Shown piece by piece: positions 9,637 to 19,282 of a stretch of DNA of 64,000 bases; position 1 is the first letter of the stretch, and each line of letters begins with the position of its first letter. Under the pieces are notes generated by a model. The model did not search any database. It was not told the origin of the DNA and saw only the letters and a program-made list of their open reading frames with translations. The translations under genes were made by a program, and so were the position numbers. This stretch comes from VXYL01 sp963666465 (lineage in GTDB: Bacteria; Pseudomonadota; Gammaproteobacteria; Pseudomonadales; Azotimanducaceae). The stretch covers positions 2,170,001 through 2,234,000 of the forward strand of contig OY762824.1 in assembly GCA_963666465.1 (NCBI GenBank), given 5' to 3'.

Positions 9637-9716
9637 CTTGCATGGAAGTACGCCCCCAGCGATGGGGGAATTGCCGGTACTTCCTTACGCGTCAGCGGTC
9701 GGGGATGCTTCCCCGG
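9637..9716 (-). repeat. Inverted solitary copy of the 89/90-bp structured repeat
   Basis: Read on the minus strand this matches the unit at 10854-11745 but lacks its first bases. The outer hairpin arms are GGAAGTAC and GTACTTCC, perfectly complementary and different in sequence from the arms of the tandem copies. The inner stem is CCCCCA-TCGC-TGGGGG. Confidence 0.85.
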
Positions 9717-9814
9717 TAAGCGGTCAGGGTAGGCCGTTGTTGACGGCGATGCGCCAGCGCGGACACGGCAGGGCTCCGGCGGGGTGAGTCAGGTCTGTCG
9801 GTCGGGGCGGAGAG

Positions 9815-9960
9815 TTAGTGAGCTGGTGGGTCGTGCTCGAGGTCGGACCGCAGCGGGTTGTCGGCGAACCGGGTCTTCCACAGCCGTGGCGTCAGCTCGA
9901 TGACGCGGGAGGCGGGGTGCTCGCTGACCCGCTGGAGCACGTCGAGCGCGAGCACGCGGG
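9815..9960 (-). pseudogene. Possible C-terminal scrap of an IS66-type transposase
   Basis: About 48 codons on the minus strand, ending in TAA at 9815, read ...DVLQRVSEHPASR...ELTPRLWK..., which resembles the C-terminal helical end of IS66-family transposases. No other part of such a gene is present. The match is from memory of the family pattern and is weak. Confidence 0.35.
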
Positions 9961-10085
9961 GGCGAGCTTCCGCGCGGCGAACTGGGTGCGGCTCGGCTCG
10001 ACGCGCGGGCGCGGGCGCCAGGACCGTGCCCATGCCGCCCGCGAGACGCCCAAGGCGGTGTGTCTGCACGAACTCAACTCGGATG
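9960..10085 (+). pseudogene. Remnant of a DUF4338 (DruA-like) domain
   Basis: About 40 codons read ASFRAANWVRLGSTRGRGR...PKAVCLHEL, matching the signature G-T-C-Y-R-A-A-N-W...G-R-G...P-K of DUF4338 proteins. The same signature is intact in the ISAs1 transposase at 45913-47688. Upstream codons do not match the domain, so this is a fragment. It abuts the IS66-like scrap on the other strand. Confidence 0.65.
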
Positions 10086-10346
10086 ATTTCACCAGCATGA
10101 CAGAGCCCAGCGGCCACTTGTGGGGCACGGGCAGGGCTAGCGGCGCTCAAGGCAGTTTCGCTGTCGCGAAAACCGCGAGAGGACGCACGCGACCGTTCTC
10201 CGACTCGACAGTTTCCCACGGCGCTTACCTCCTGGCTAGCCCTTCGGGCGCGTCGGCGAGACACCCTCTCTCCTGGGTGAGGATCGGCTGCGGCGCGTTC
10301 CGTCCGATCCGGTGCCCATTGGGGTCTTGTTCATGTTTTTCAAGGT
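10086..10346. other. Region upstream of hsp20 with nothing recognised
   Basis: About 260 bases between transposon debris and the hsp20 promoter. A TTTCGC/GCGAAA inverted repeat near 10155 is the only notable structure. Confidence 0.4.
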
Positions 10347-10374
10347 CTTGGAACCTCGTTTGCCGGCTCCATAT
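10347..10374 (+). promoter_or_regulatory. Candidate sigma32 heat-shock promoter of hsp20
   Basis: CTTGGAA at 10347-10353 and CTCCATAT at 10367-10374, separated by 13 bp, closely fit the sigma32 consensus (CTTGAAA, 11-15 bp, CCCCATNT). A transcript would begin near 10381, 36 bases before the hsp20 start, which fits a heat-shock gene. Confidence 0.7.
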
Positions 10375-10416
10375 CAGTGCCCGTCAGACGACTCAAGGTT
10401 GTTAAGGAGAAACGAA

Positions 10417-10827
10417 ATGAACGTCGTACGATGGAATCCCTTCGCCGAACTCGACGAGTTCTTCGGTCGCCGGCAGGCCGGCAATGGGTGGGTCGATGGG
10501 CAGGGCTGGCGCCCGGCGGTGGACATCCGCGAGACGGATGAGAGCTACCTCTTCGAGGTGGAACTGCCGGCCATGGACCCCAAGGACGTGGACGTGACGC
10601 TGCGTGCCGGGGTCTTGAGCGTCGCCGGCGAGCGTGGCTTCGAGGCCGGTGACGGTCAGGTGCATCGCCAGGAGCGGCTGCACGGCAAGTTCACGCGCAG
10701 CTTCCGCCTGCCGACGGACGCCGACGACGAGGCGATCAGCGCATCCGCCAAGGACGGCGTGATCACCATCGCCGTGGGCAAGCGCAGCAAGGCCAAGCCC
10801 CGCGCCATCGAAGTGCGCGCCGCCTGA
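10417..10827 (+). CDS. Hsp20 / alpha-crystallin family small heat-shock protein
   Basis: A 136-residue cytoplasmic holdase chaperone that binds unfolding proteins and keeps them soluble. It opens MNVVRWNPFAELDEFF, typical of bacterial class A small heat-shock proteins, and the alpha-crystallin domain spans about residues 30-130, with WRPAVDIRETDESYLFEVELP at its start. The conserved GVLSVAGER and KFTRSFRLP segments follow, then a C-terminal tail. The ATG at 10417 is preceded by AAGGAG with suitable spacing. A sigma32-like promoter lies immediately upstream and an 89-bp tandem repeat array immediately downstream. Confidence 0.95.
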   Translation: MNVVRWNPFAELDEFFGRRQAGNGWVDGQGWRPAVDIRETDESYLFEVELPAMDPKDVDVTLRAGVLSVAGERGFEAGDGQVHRQERLHGKFTRSFRLPTDADDEAISASAKDGVITIAVGKRSKAKPRAIEVRAA

Positions 10828-10853
10828 GCGGACAAGCCAGCAGGGCGACGCCC

Positions 10854-11745
10854 AGGGAGCCTTCAGCCGGGGAAGCATCCCGACCGCTGACGCGCAGGGA
10901 AGCACCGGCAATTCCCCCATCGCTGGGGGCGTGCTGCCATGCAGGGAGCCTTCAGCCGGGGAAGCATCCCGACCGCTGACGCGCAAGGAAGCACCGGCAA
11001 TTCCCCCATCGCTGGGGGCGTGCTGCCATGCAGGGAGCCTTCAGCCGGGGAAGCATCCCGACCGCTGACGCGCAAGGAAGCACCGGCAATTCCCCCATCG
11101 CTGGGGGCGTGCTGCCATGCAGGGAGCCTTCAGCCGGGGAAGCATCCCGACCGCTGACGCGCAAGGAAGCACCGGCAATTCCCCCATCGCTGGGGGCGTG
11201 CTGCCATGCAGGGAGCCTTCAGCCGGGGAAGCATCCCGACCGCTGACGCGCAGGGAAGCACCGGCAATTCCCCCATCGCTGGGGGCGTGCTGCCATGCAG
11301 GGAGCCTTCAGCCGGGGAAGCATCCCGACCGCTGACGCGCAGGGAAGCACCGGCAATTCCCCCATCGCTGGGGGCGTGCTGCCATGCAGGGAGCCTTCAG
11401 CCGGGGAAGCATCCCGACCGCTGACGCGCAGGGAAGCACCGGCAATTCCCCCATCGCTGGGGGCGTGCTGCCATGCAGGGAGCCTTCAGCCGGGGAAGCA
11501 TCCCCGACCGCTGACGCGCAGGGAAGCACCGGCAATTCCCCCATCGCTGGGGGCGTGCTGCCATGCAGGGAGCCTTCAGCCGGGGAAGCATCCCGACCGC
11601 TGACGCGCAGGGAAGCACCGGCAATTCCCCCATCGCTGGGGGCGTGCTGCCATGCAGGGAGCCTTCAGCCGGGGAAGCATCCCGACCGCTGACGCGCAGG
11701 GAAGCACCGGCAATTCCCCCATCGCTGGGGGCGTGCTGCCATGCA
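10854..11745 (+). repeat. Tandem array of ten 89-bp units
   Basis: Ten head-to-tail copies with unit starts near 10854, 10939, 11028, 11117, 11206, 11295, 11384, 11473, 11563 and 11652. All are 89 bp except the eighth, which is 90 bp because of one extra C; the first lacks a few bases. Copies differ mainly at an A/G in CGCARGGAAGC. Each unit holds a strong inner hairpin (CCCCCA-TCGC-TGGGGG) inside a weaker outer stem (GGAAGCAC with GTGCTGCC). Because 89 is not a multiple of three the frame rotates from unit to unit, so the ~72-codon open frames here are not genes. There are no variable spacers, so it is not a CRISPR array. Confidence 0.95.
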
Positions 11746-12029
11746 AGCCTGCGCCGCGACATCGTGGCGCAGGCTCTGTCTGTCTGGTGCATCGAAGCGG
11801 CGATGCTGGAGGAGGGCATTCTGCCGATGCCACCTCCCGTGCCTCCTCCCTCCCAAGACCTCGTCCCAACCCTCCCCGAAATGCCCCTCCCCCAGGCCTC
11901 TCCCAATGCGCCCCCGTGCCTCCCGCGCCCCAGTCACCGCCCAGGGAAACCCCGATGCGCCTCCCACAATGCCCTCCCAAGGTTGCTGGCTGCGTCGCGG
12001 GAAACGGTCTTCGGCTTCCCGTTCAGGGG
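11746..12029. other. Intergenic stretch with nothing recognised
   Basis: Pyrimidine-rich on the plus strand, with several CCTCCC runs. No gene or repeat copy was recognised between the tandem array and the MITE-like element. Confidence 0.4.
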
Positions 12030-12478
12030 TGGTGCCTCACTTGGCTTGTGCAGTGTCTGGCGCGCCGTCCTCCGGGGGGAGGGCGTTCCGCCGCTCGACA
12101 CGAGGGCCGGGCCGTCTCCGGGGGGCCGTGCCTGGCGCCGTCCCGCGGGGGGAGGGCGGGACGCCCTCCATCGCGCCGCAAGGCGCGCCGCGCCGTCAGG
12201 CGCCGTGCCCGCAAGGGCGCGCAGGGCACATCGCGGCATGTGCAGGGAGGACGCGCCTGACGGCGCATGGAGGGCGGGACGCCCTCCCCCCCGCGGGACG
12301 CCCTCCTCCCTATAGAGAGTGGTCCCAATAGGAATGGTCCCAATAGGAATGGTCCCAATAGGAGTGGTCCCAATAGAGAGTGGTCCCAATAGAGAGTGGT
12401 CCCGGCAGGCAAATCGATGCAGTCGCCGGTTGCGATGGCCCTGCGCCACGTCAGGCAAGTTCAAAGCGAGACACTGCC
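12030..12478 (+). mobile_element. MITE-like element, copy A
   Basis: The right end CAAAGCGAGACACTGCC (12462-12478) matches the family end; the left end (GGTGCCTCACTTGG at 12030) is degenerate. The interior has the family order: GGCTTGTGCAGTGTCTGGCG, a GC-rich core bounded by inverted GGAGGGCG/CGCCCTCC blocks, then GGTCCCGGCAGGCAA and GCGCCACGTCAGGCAA. It ends about 95 bp before the acnA start, so its insertion sits at the edge of the acnA promoter region. Confidence 0.8.
12313..12410 (+). repeat. Short tandem repeat inside MITE copy A
   Basis: A ~17-bp unit built on TGGTCCCAATAG is repeated about five times within the element, with GGAATGG and GAGAGTGG variants. Other copies of the element have the corresponding GGTCCC only once, so this is local slippage or amplification. 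Confidence 0.85.
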
Positions 12479-12573
12479 CGTTCAGGGCAGCGGACGGGTT
12501 TGCGCGCCGATGTAGAATGCGCGCCCTTCGCCGGCCGGCGCTTTGCGGCTGGGTCCACGTGTCAGGAATCCAC

Positions 12574-15252
<2,679 letters not shown>

Positions 15253-15257
15253 CTCTG

Positions 15258-15282
15258 GAGGGAGGGCGAGACGCCCTCCCTC
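15258..15282 (+). terminator. Hairpin after acnA, possible terminator
   Basis: GAGGGAGGGCG and CGCCCTCCCTC form an 11-bp perfect stem around a 3-base AGA loop, six bases after the acnA stop. There is no T-run, so it would be a weak intrinsic terminator at best. The same GGAGGGCG/CGCCCTCC motif bounds the MITE core, so it could instead be a scrap of that family. Confidence 0.4.
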
Positions 15283-15293
15283 GGGGCCATGCC

Positions 15294-15600
15294 ATGAGCA
15301 AGGATTTCCCGGCGCCGGAGGCGTTGGCGTTCGACATGGACGGGCTGCTGCTCGACACCGAGTGGATCGCCCGCGAGGGCTTCATCGCCGCTTGCCGAAT
15401 CGTCGGCGTGACGCCGAACCTCGACTGCTATCTGCGTGCCAACGGCACCACCAGCGGCAATGCGCGGCGCATCCTCGCCGAAGGCCACGGCGACGGCTTC
15501 CCGGTCGATGCGGTGATCGAAGTCTGGAACGCCCGGTTCCGCGAGCGCGAGCAAGGGGGCGAGCCACTGCCGGTGAAGCCTGGCGCGGCGGAAACCCGGT
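15294..15600 (+). pseudogene. 5' fragment of a HAD phosphatase gene (duplicate of 16620-17231)
   Basis: Starts MSKDFPAPEALAFDMDGLLLD and matches the intact HAD gene at 16620 for about 100 codons up to PLPVKPGAA, then diverges at about 15592. The remaining half, including the K and acidic motifs, is missing, so the product cannot be an active phosphatase. It is a diverged paralogue or partial duplication rather than a very recent copy. Confidence 0.85.
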
Positions 15601-15755
15601 ACTCCGGGGCTCGGTGCGCAGCACGACAGCCCGGCCCCGTAGGGGGTCGCCCAAATCCGCACCCCTCTCTGTGAATTCGACTACCGGCCCGACGCGAATC
15701 GGCGGTGGACTCAAATCCCAATGTGCGCCCGCGCGCGGTCGGTCCGTGGAAGTCG

Positions 15756-15783
15756 TTGAACAGACTGTCGAGTTGTGTATATT
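15756..15783 (+). promoter_or_regulatory. Candidate promoter of hicAB
   Basis: TTGAAC at 15756-15761 and TATATT at 15778-15783 with a 16-bp spacer form a good sigma70-type promoter. Transcription would start near 15790, giving a leader of only about 15 bases before hicA. Confidence 0.6.
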
Positions 15784-15793
15784 GATACACAAC
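15772..15793 (+). promoter_or_regulatory. Palindromic operator overlapping the hicAB -10 element
   Basis: Perfect 9-bp arms GTTGTGTAT and ATACACAAC separated by ATTG. The palindrome covers the -10 hexamer and the likely start point. Antitoxins with ribbon-helix-helix or helix-turn-helix domains bind such sites, so HicB (which has a C-terminal RHH-like domain here) is the likely ligand. The binding is inferred. Confidence 0.7.
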
Positions 15794-15803
15794 AAAGGAG
15801 CAG

Positions 15804-15998
15804 GTGTTGGAACGCAACAGCGCGAGGCTCATTCGCATGCTCCGGCAGGACGGCTGGGAGCACGTGGCCACCAAGGGCAGCCACTGGCAGTTCTCGCACC
15901 CCAACAAGGCGGGGCGGGTCACCATACCGCACCCGAACAAGGACATCCCGCACGGAACGGTGGCGTCGATCTACCGGCAGGCGGGACGGAAAGCGTAA
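15804..15998 (+). CDS. hicA: HicA-type toxin (mRNA interferase)
   Basis: A 64-residue dsRBD-fold protein of the HicA family, whose members cleave mRNA and tmRNA when not held by HicB. The catalytic histidine lies at about residue 27 in KGSHWQF, followed by the family pattern GRVTIPHPNKDIPHGTVASIYRQAG. The start is GTG at 15804 (only 3 bases after GGAG) or TTG at 15807 (6 bases after it); the latter spacing is better and removes one residue. It lies 13 bp upstream of hicB, in toxin-first order. It looks intact. Confidence 0.93.
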   Translation: MLERNSARLIRMLRQDGWEHVATKGSHWQFSHPNKAGRVTIPHPNKDIPHGTVASIYRQAGRKA

Positions 15999-16011
15999 GG
16001 AGGACGAGACG

Positions 16012-16413
16012 ATGCGCTACGTATCCTTCATCCACCGGGACGAGAGCGGCTACGGTGTCAGCTTTCCCGACTTCCCCGGCTGCGTGTCCGTCGGCGACAC
16101 CGTCGATGACGCCGTTCGCCACGGCGGCGAAGCCCTGGCCTTCCACGTCGAGGGCCTTGCAGAGGACGGCGAGGCGATTCCGGCTCCACGCACGATCGAC
16201 GCCATCAAGGCAGACCCGGAACTGGCGGCATGGCGGCGCGAGGCTGACCTGGTCTTGATCCCGCTCCTTCGTGACCAGGGATCCTCGCGCCGGGTCAACA
16301 TCTCCCTGGACCGCGGCCTGCTCGAAGCCATCGACGACGAGGCCAGACAGCGCCGGATGACCCGTTCCGCGTTCCTTGCGACTGCGGCACGCCACGAGAT
16401 CGAAGCCACGTGA
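16012..16413 (+). CDS. hicB: HicB-type antitoxin
   Basis: 133 residues. The N-terminal half is the partially degraded RNase H fold of HicB (MRYVSFIHRDESGYGVSFPDFPGCVS... at residues 1-25), which covers the toxin active site. The C-terminal part (about residues 97-131, RRVNISLDRGLLEAIDDEA) is a ribbon-helix-helix DNA-binding segment, fitting autorepression at the palindrome at 15772-15793. AAGGAGG precedes the ATG at good spacing. The pair sits between a HAD gene fragment and a terC gene fragment. Confidence 0.93.
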   Translation: MRYVSFIHRDESGYGVSFPDFPGCVSVGDTVDDAVRHGGEALAFHVEGLAEDGEAIPAPRTIDAIKADPELAAWRREADLVLIPLLRDQGSSRRVNISLDRGLLEAIDDEARQRRMTRSAFLATAARHEIEAT

Positions 16414-16475
16414 AGTTTCAGGGCGGCGGAGCCGACGACATCAAGGTTTGAGACGTTGAGATGACCGAGAACCCC

Positions 16476-16582
16476 ATCAGGTCGCGCCCGGAGATGCCGT
16501 GGCCGGCCACCGTGAAGGGGTTCTCCGTGAGCCCCCATGATCCACGACAGCGAGAGCAGGAGCAGAATGCGCAAGCCCATCG
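16476..16582 (-). pseudogene. Fragment of a terC-type gene
   Basis: 107 bp almost identical to part of the intact terC-family gene (about 18238-18345), encoding GLRILLLLSLSWIMG and the following loop. An extra C (CCCCCATG versus CCCCATG) shifts the frame. The flanks do not match, so it is an isolated duplicated block. Confidence 0.85.
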
Positions 16583-16619
16583 AAGGCACCGGTGGGGGGT
16601 GGCAGCCGACACTTGACCC

Positions 16620-17231
16620 ATGAGCAAAGACTTCCCCATACCCAAGGCCCTCGTGTTCGACATGGACGGCCTCCTGCTCGACACCGAGCAAATCGCCCGC
16701 GATGGATTCATGGCGGCTTGCCGATCCGTGGGCGTAGAGCCCGACCCCGGCGTGTACCTGCGCACCATCGGCACCAAGAGCCCCAACACGCGCCGCATCC
16801 TCATGGAGGGCCACGGCGATGGCTTCCCGATAGACGCGGTGGTCGAGGCGTGGAACGAACAGTTCCGCCAACATGAGGCGAAGGGCAATCCCCTGCCAGT
16901 GAAGCCCGGAGCCGCAGCCATCCTCGAAGCAGCCGTGCGACTCGAACTGCCCTGCGCCCTCGTCACATCATCCAGCGACCCAGGCGCGGGCGAGCGGCTG
17001 CTTCGCGTCAACCTCCTGCATCATTTCGCCGTGCGCATCACCGGCGACAAGGTAACGAACCCCAAGCCCCATCCCGAACCGTTCCTGCAAGCCGCGGTGG
17101 GGCTAGGCATCGCCCCGGAACGCTGCTGGGCATTCGAGGACTCGACCAACGGCGTGCGGGCAGCGGCAGCAGCGGGAATGAACGTGTTCCAGATCCCCGA
17201 CCTCGTCCCCCCGAACGAAGCCTTGCTATGA
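16620..17231 (+). CDS. HAD-superfamily hydrolase, beta-phosphoglucomutase-like
   Basis: 203 residues. Motif I is DMDGLLLDTE, with nucleophile Asp14 and acid/base Asp16; the insertion after it marks a subfamily I cap (Gs1-like and beta-PGM-like enzymes). Motif II is VTSSS, the conserved lysine is in NPKPHPEPF, and motif III/IV is FEDSTNGVRAA. It probably dephosphorylates a small phosphorylated metabolite or sugar; the substrate cannot be predicted. Complete, unlike its truncated relative at 15294. Confidence 0.92.
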   Translation: MSKDFPIPKALVFDMDGLLLDTEQIARDGFMAACRSVGVEPDPGVYLRTIGTKSPNTRRILMEGHGDGFPIDAVVEAWNEQFRQHEAKGNPLPVKPGAAAILEAAVRLELPCALVTSSSDPGAGERLLRVNLLHHFAVRITGDKVTNPKPHPEPFLQAAVGLGIAPERCWAFEDSTNGVRAAAAAGMNVFQIPDLVPPNEALL

Positions 17232-17344
17232 CGCCACCGCATCCGCGTGCTGCCCGATCTTCACGCAGCGCGACGCCACCTGGAGGCCGCTGTTGGCGGT
17301 TGACGCCTGCCCTTTCCAGTTGCCCTTTTAACCTTGGCCCGGGT

Positions 17345-17406
17345 GCCCCATCGCATCGTCGATGTCCTGCTGTGCCCGTTCGCGAAGGACTGACCTTGCC
17401 GTTCAC
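17345..17406 (-). pseudogene. Degraded start of a ParE-like toxin gene
   Basis: A GTG at 17406 overlaps the parD stop by four bases, the usual parD-parE arrangement. The first codons read VNGKVS, after which a frame change gives LRERAQQDIDDA, resembling the first helix of ParE/RelE toxins. Nothing downstream matches the family. Its position next to parD is the main support. Confidence 0.4.
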
Positions 17407-17641
17407 CGTCCGCCGGAGCTTTGGATGCGACCACGAAGTCGATCGAAATAGCCTGCCCCGATTGCGGCGGCTTGCGGTGAGGTCGCGCCTTCGGGGAGCA
17501 GCCCGCGCAACCGCTGGCGGCCCCGGTCCTCGCGGATCAACTCGCGAACATGCTCACTCGAGCTGCCGTAGTCGCCTGAGTCAACTCGCCTGTCGACGAA
17601 GTCCCTGAGGGACTCGGGAGCGAGATGTTCATCGTGCTCAC
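17403..17641 (-). pseudogene. parD: ParD-family antitoxin, single-base frameshift
   Basis: From the GTG at 17641 the protein reads MSTMNISLP, the classic ParD start. A missing base near 17616 shifts the frame; restoring it gives SLRDFVDRRVDSGDYGSSSEHVRELIRED... and then a C-terminal LRGLLPEGA tail, for 79 residues in total. This is a ribbon-helix-helix antitoxin. Either the gene is dead or the base loss is a sequence error. Confidence 0.75.
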
Positions 17642-17706
17642 GGGATCACCGTAACGGCCTTGGCAGTGTTTGGCAGGACGGCCCTCGGACGCTTGCAGCC
17701 ACGCGA

Positions 17707-18507
17707 TCAAGGCGCTCGGCGGGCGGTGCGGCGGGCGGTGCGGCGGGCGCCGCCACCTAGCACCAGGTCGCCGAGCTGCGCCTTGCGCAGCTTCAGCGTG
17801 CGGCGCCGACTCGCCGCGATGTTGAGCAGCTGCACGGAGAAGGAGAACGCCATCGCCACGTAGATGTAGCCCTTCGGCACGTGCAGATCCCACCCCTCCG
17901 CCACCAGGGCTAGGCCGATCAGGATCAGGAAGGACAGCGCCAACATCTTGATGCTGGGGTTCTCCTCGATGAAGCGACTCACCGGCCCGACCGCCACCAT
18001 CATCACCAGCACGGCGACGACGATGGCGGCGACCATCACCGGCACCTCGTCCACCAGCCCGACGGCGGTGATCACCGAATCGAGCGAGAACACGAGGTCG
18101 ATGAGGCCAATCTGCGCCAGCACCATGCCGAAGCCGCCGGCAAGCCGAACGCCGTGATGCTCGCTTTCGTCCAGCTCCAGCGAGTTGTGAACCTCCCGCG
18201 TCGCCTTGGCGATCAGGAATGCGCCGCCGAGGAGCAGGATCAGGTCGCGCCCGGAGATGCCGTGGCCGGCCACCGTGAAGAGGTTCTCCGTGAGCCCCAT
18301 GATCCACGACAGCGAGAGCAGGAGCAGAATGCGCAAGCCCATCGCCAGCCCAAGCCCGAGAAACCTCGCCCGCGCCCGCTGGTGCTCCGGCAGGTGGCCG
18401 CAGATGATGCCGATGAAGATGATGTTGTCGATCCCGAGCACGATCTCCAGCGTCGCCAGGGTGACAAACGCCATCCAGATCTCGGGACTCGCGAGATATT
18501 CGAGCAT
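17707..18507 (-). CDS. TerC-family integral membrane protein
   Basis: 266 residues with about seven membrane segments. The two family hallmarks, EIVLGIDNIIFI (residues ~21-32) and LIDLVFSLDSVITAVG, carry the membrane-embedded acidic residues seen in TerC/Alx proteins, which are linked to metal (manganese) export and co-translational metalation. The C-terminus is a short arginine-rich, repetitive tail (RRTARRTARRAP). A 107-bp piece of this gene is duplicated at 16476-16582. Confidence 0.9.
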   Translation of the reverse strand: MLEYLASPEIWMAFVTLATLEIVLGIDNIIFIGIICGHLPEHQRARARFLGLGLAMGLRILLLLSLSWIMGLTENLFTVAGHGISGRDLILLLGGAFLIAKATREVHNSLELDESEHHGVRLAGGFGMVLAQIGLIDLVFSLDSVITAVGLVDEVPVMVAAIVVAVLVMMVAVGPVSRFIEENPSIKMLALSFLILIGLALVAEGWDLHVPKGYIYVAMAFSFSVQLLNIAASRRRTLKLRKAQLGDLVLGGGARRTARRTARRAP

Positions 18508-18577
18508 GGCTTGGTTCAGTCGCGTTTGGGAGTGCGGGATGGTCGCAGGTTCGCGCGCGAATTGCCTGCGTGCCCGA

Positions 18578-19201
18578 CTAGCCGGCGTCGAAAACCTCGG
18601 TCACGTCGACGCCAAAGCCCGAGAGAGTGGCACTCCGGGCGTGACCGCCACGCTCGAACACGCCGTGCTCCACGTACTCGGCGCCCTGCAAGGCGAGCAC
18701 GGTGATGGTTTCGTTGAGTGGATTCACGATCCAGTATTCAGGGATGTGCGCCTCGGCGTAGTCGGCGCGCTTGACGTGGATGTCGCGCGCGGGGTTGTCG
18801 GGGCTGACGATCTCCATCACGAGGTCAGCGCCCAGCCAGTAGGCGTTCTGGGCACGTGGGTCGGCGGCGTCCAGGACGAGCAGAAGGTCGGGCTCGCGGA
18901 ACTTCCCTTCGCGCACCTGAAGGCGAAGGGGCGAATAGAAGACGGCGCCGCCGATGGCGCGCATGGCGTCCACTAGCGCCAAGAAAAGGCACGCGGAGAC
19001 AGCTTGGTGACGCTTTGTCGGCATGGGCAGGACCTCGATGCAGCCATCCGTGAACTCGATCAGGTGATTGGTCACCTCTGATATCGCGAGGTACTGGTCC
19101 TGCGTCCACAGCCCTTGCAGGGCGTCGGCTTCGGCAATGGTGCAGCCGTCGGTGGCGACGATGCAGAGGCCCTCGGCTGGAGGCGTTTCGATCGTCTTCA
19201 T
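18578..19201 (-). CDS. Uma2-family putative restriction endonuclease-like protein
   Basis: 207 residues with the PD-(D/E)XK nuclease fold of DUF820/Uma2 proteins. Visible landmarks are FTDGCIEVLPMPT near residue 50, FREPDLLLVLD (acidic catalytic Asp), LVMEIVSPDNPARD (Glu) and KRADYAEAHIPEYWIVN (Lys and the family signature). These proteins occur in many genomes as singletons of unknown role. The ATG at 19201 was chosen as the first start giving a normal N-terminus. It lies just upstream of MITE copy B. Confidence 0.88.
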   Translation of the reverse strand: MKTIETPPAEGLCIVATDGCTIAEADALQGLWTQDQYLAISEVTNHLIEFTDGCIEVLPMPTKRHQAVSACLFLALVDAMRAIGGAVFYSPLRLQVREGKFREPDLLLVLDAADPRAQNAYWLGADLVMEIVSPDNPARDIHVKRADYAEAHIPEYWIVNPLNETITVLALQGAEYVEHGVFERGGHARSATLSGFGVDVTEVFDAG

Positions 19202-19282
19202 GGGTGCGCGCCGATGGACAGGTAGGCGAATTGTCAAGTCGTTCGATGGCCCTGTCAAACGTGACGCGGTCCGCGGGTCCGC

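Noticed and set aside
10939..11692. Several ~72-102-codon open frames in the tandem array, on both strands
   Set aside because: They exist only because each 89-bp unit rotates the frame; they have no ribosome-binding sites or conservation beyond the repeat.
10854..11745. Tandem array considered as a CRISPR
   Set aside because: The units are contiguous and nearly identical with no variable spacers, and no cas gene is nearby.
15690..15770. tRNA-like tail (GTGGACTCAAATCCC) before hicA
   Set aside because: No cloverleaf could be drawn around it and no acceptor stem pairs with it.
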